From Hyphomicrobiales bacterium (GTDB lineage Bacteria; Pseudomonadota; Alphaproteobacteria; Rhizobiales; Rhizobiaceae): DNA of 64,000 nt. The translations under genes and the position numbers were made by a program. Every line of letters begins with the position of its first letter. The stretch's first letter is position 1. The stretch covers positions 1-64,000 of the forward strand of contig UCJA01000016.1 in the NCBI GenBank assembly GCA_900472675.1. The letters are read 5' to 3'. Positions 62,660-64,000 of this stretch are shown here, piece after piece. The notes beneath the pieces are model-generated. The model made no database searches. It worked only from the letters and a program-made list of their open reading frames with translations, and was not told the origin of the DNA.

Positions 62660-63706
62660 TCACGCCGCTTCGGGGCCAGCCGAGGGCTGACGCTTGGCGT
62701 GGTAAAGTTTCAGATCATGGGAGATCTTCGCGTTGAGATCGTTGCGGGCCATGTCGTAGCCCACGTCGATCGCAGCGGCAAAACCATCCGCATTGGTGCC
62801 ACCATGGCTCTTAATGACGATGCCATTAAGGCCGAGGAAGACCCCGCCGTTGACCTTGTTGGGGTCCATCTTCTCGCGCAGCCGGTCGAAGGCGGGCTTG
62901 GCAAGCAGGTATCCGATCCGCGCCAGAAGGGTGCGGGACATCGACTCACGCAGCAGCGTCGCGATCTGCCGGGCCGTACCCTCCGCCGTCTTCAGGGCGA
63001 TATTGCCGGTGAAGCCTTCCGTCACGACCACATCGACGGTGCCCTTGCCGATGTCGTCGCCTTCCACGTAGCCATGATAGGAAATGTTCGGGAGGTTGGC
63101 CTCGCGGATCAGCCGACCGGCCTCCCTGACCTCCTCCTGGCCCTTCACTTCCTCGACGCCGACATTGAGCAGGCCGACGGTCGGCCGGTCCACCTCGAAC
63201 AGCGCGCGGGCCATGGCACCGCCCATCAGCGAGAAATCAAGGAGCTGCTGCGCATCGGCACCGATGGTCGCGCCGATGTCCAGCACGATGCTCTCGCCCT
63301 TCAGCGTCGGCCAGATACCGGCAATGGCAGGGCGCTCGATGTTGGCAAGGGTGCGCAGACAGAACTTCGCCATGGCCATCAGTGCGCCGGTGTTGCCGGC
63401 AGACACAGCAACGTCGGCCTCGCCGAGCTTCACCGCCTCGATGCACCGCCACATGGTGGAAACGTAGCGGCCGCGCCGCAGCGCCGCGCTCGGCTTCTCG
63501 TCCATGGCAACGGCCAGTTCGCAATCATGGAAGACCGAGCGGTCGCGCAGCTTGGGGAATTTTGCCAGCACCGGATCGCACTGCGCCTTCAGGCCGAAGA
63601 TCAGGAAACTGACATCGGGATGGCGCTCCAGCGCCTTTGCAGCGCCGGGAATGACGACCTCGGGCCCAAAATCGCCGCCCATGGCATCAATAGAAATTCT
63701 GATCAC
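62660..63706 (-). CDS. plsX: Phosphate acyltransferase PlsX
   Basis: The 348-residue peripheral membrane enzyme makes acyl-phosphate from acyl-ACP, the acyl donor for PlsY in phospholipid synthesis. Motifs: [29 protein letters not shown], and [18 protein letters not shown]. Start is GTG at 63706. It precedes fabH, linking phospholipid and fatty-acid initiation, and follows the DUF177 gene with a 147-base gap (no rpmF between them). Confidence 0.96.
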   Translation of the reverse strand: MIRISIDAMGGDFGPEVVIPGAAKALERHPDVSFLIFGLKAQCDPVLAKFPKLRDRSVFHDCELAVAMDEKPSAALRRGRYVSTMWRCIEAVKLGEADVAVSAGNTGALMAMAKFCLRTLANIERPAIAGIWPTLKGESIVLDIGATIGADAQQLLDFSLMGGAMARALFEVDRPTVGLLNVGVEEVKGQEEVREAGRLIREANLPNISYHGYVEGDDIGKGTVDVVVTEGFTGNIALKTAEGTARQIATLLRESMSRTLLARIGYLLAKPAFDRLREKMDPNKVNGGVFLGLNGIVIKSHGGTNADGFAAAIDVGYDMARNDLNAKISHDLKLYHAKRQPSAGPEAA

Positions 63707-63853
63707 GCGTCCCTGGTCCTTTTGTTCGCCTTCAGCAGGGACCTCATCGGGTCATGCTGCAGCTCTCGCGCCTGCAACGGCACATGCTCATGAAGAGCCC
63801 TGCCGGCGAAATCGTGGCCAAAATATAGTTTTTGTCCCTGCTTACAACCGCCG

Positions 63854-64000
63854 TCAGTCCTTTTTCCAATCTTTGAGAACCGCAAAGGGATTTGGACGCG
63901 CATTCTCGGCGGCGCCATCTCCCTCCAGGTGATCGGTGAATTCGATGCCCGGTTTGCGCGGGTAAGGTTCGATGGCAAGGGCTGCGAACTCGGCCACCAC
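63854..64000 (-). CDS. DUF177/YceD-family protein, C-terminal fragment (cut by window edge)
   Basis: The last 48 residues of a gene that enters from the right edge. They read ALAIEPYPRKPGIEFTDHLE, then a short acidic linker, then NPFAVLKDWKKD before the stop at 63854-63856. The LDPYPRKPG-type motif and the PFAxL ending are the C-terminal signature of the YceD/DUF177 family, linked to 23S rRNA metabolism and normally upstream of plsX. The N-terminal part is outside the window. Confidence 0.85.
   Translation of the reverse strand: MVAEFAALAIEPYPRKPGIEFTDHLEGDGAAENARPNPFAVLKDWKKD

Overview
The window reads as a chromosomal segment of an alphaproteobacterium of the Rhizobiaceae (Rhizobium/Agrobacterium/Sinorhizobium relatives). 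This rests on a RkpU-A-G-H capsule-lipid locus, the plsX-fabH-ihfA-merR order, an ExoD homologue, a BA14K protein, G+C-rich coding sequence throughout, and promoter-like GGAAC-N16-CGTT sites of the alphaproteobacterial EcfG type. No phage, insertion sequence, plasmid origin or CRISPR array was seen.

Layout. 0-3 kb: the 5' end of tuf, a secreted protein and tRNA-Gly/tRNA-Tyr on the minus strand, then rlmB and cysQ on the plus strand. 3-17 kb: a surface-polysaccharide and lipid locus with rkpK (UDP-glucose dehydrogenase), a PPP-type phosphatase, and the minus-strand series rkpU-rkpA-rkpG-rkpH. RkpA is a 2477-residue multidomain polyketide/fatty-acid synthase without a thioesterase. 17-29 kb: an unknown membrane protein, a YhaO/YhaN nuclease-ATPase pair, an exported pyrophosphatase, hupB, lon, clpX and clpP. 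29-40 kb: mixed metabolic and regulatory genes (GGDEF protein, gamma-glutamyltransferase, CYTH-like protein, P450, LrgA/LrgB, an SDR with divergent MarR, a cupin, ExoD, MetY, a CoA-binding protein). 40-47 kb: rplM-rpsI, an exported carbonic anhydrase, speB, argC with an overlapping APH(6)-like kinase, and ctaA.

47-56 kb: a second polysaccharide locus holding a CelD-like acetyltransferase, a chain-length protein whose ATPase domain has lost its key residues, a short Wza-like lipoprotein, a GT4 glycosyltransferase, an initiating phosphoglycosyl transferase and a Wzy/ligase-like protein. Its content and place beside argC/ctaA recall, from memory, the unipolar polysaccharide (upp)/glucomannan loci of Agrobacterium and Rhizobium. 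56-64 kb: small envelope proteins, an amine oxidase, tRNA-Pro, a base-composition-atypical FkbM methyltransferase, a BA14K protein, then merR, ihfA, fabH, plsX and the 3' end of a DUF177/YceD gene.

Most interesting points: (1) rkpA-rkpG-rkpH has the same enzyme logic as the fungal fumonisin trio (reducing PKS, PLP alpha-oxoamine synthase as releasing enzyme, ketoreductase), which predicts a sphingoid-like amino lipid. (2) The second locus pairs a pseudo-ATPase chain-length protein with a minimal export lipoprotein. (3) Two exact and one near EcfG-type promoters mark exoD, a 49-residue membrane protein and a small secreted protein as likely general-stress genes. (4) The lon leader carries two GAAA-capped hairpins just before the ribosome-binding site.
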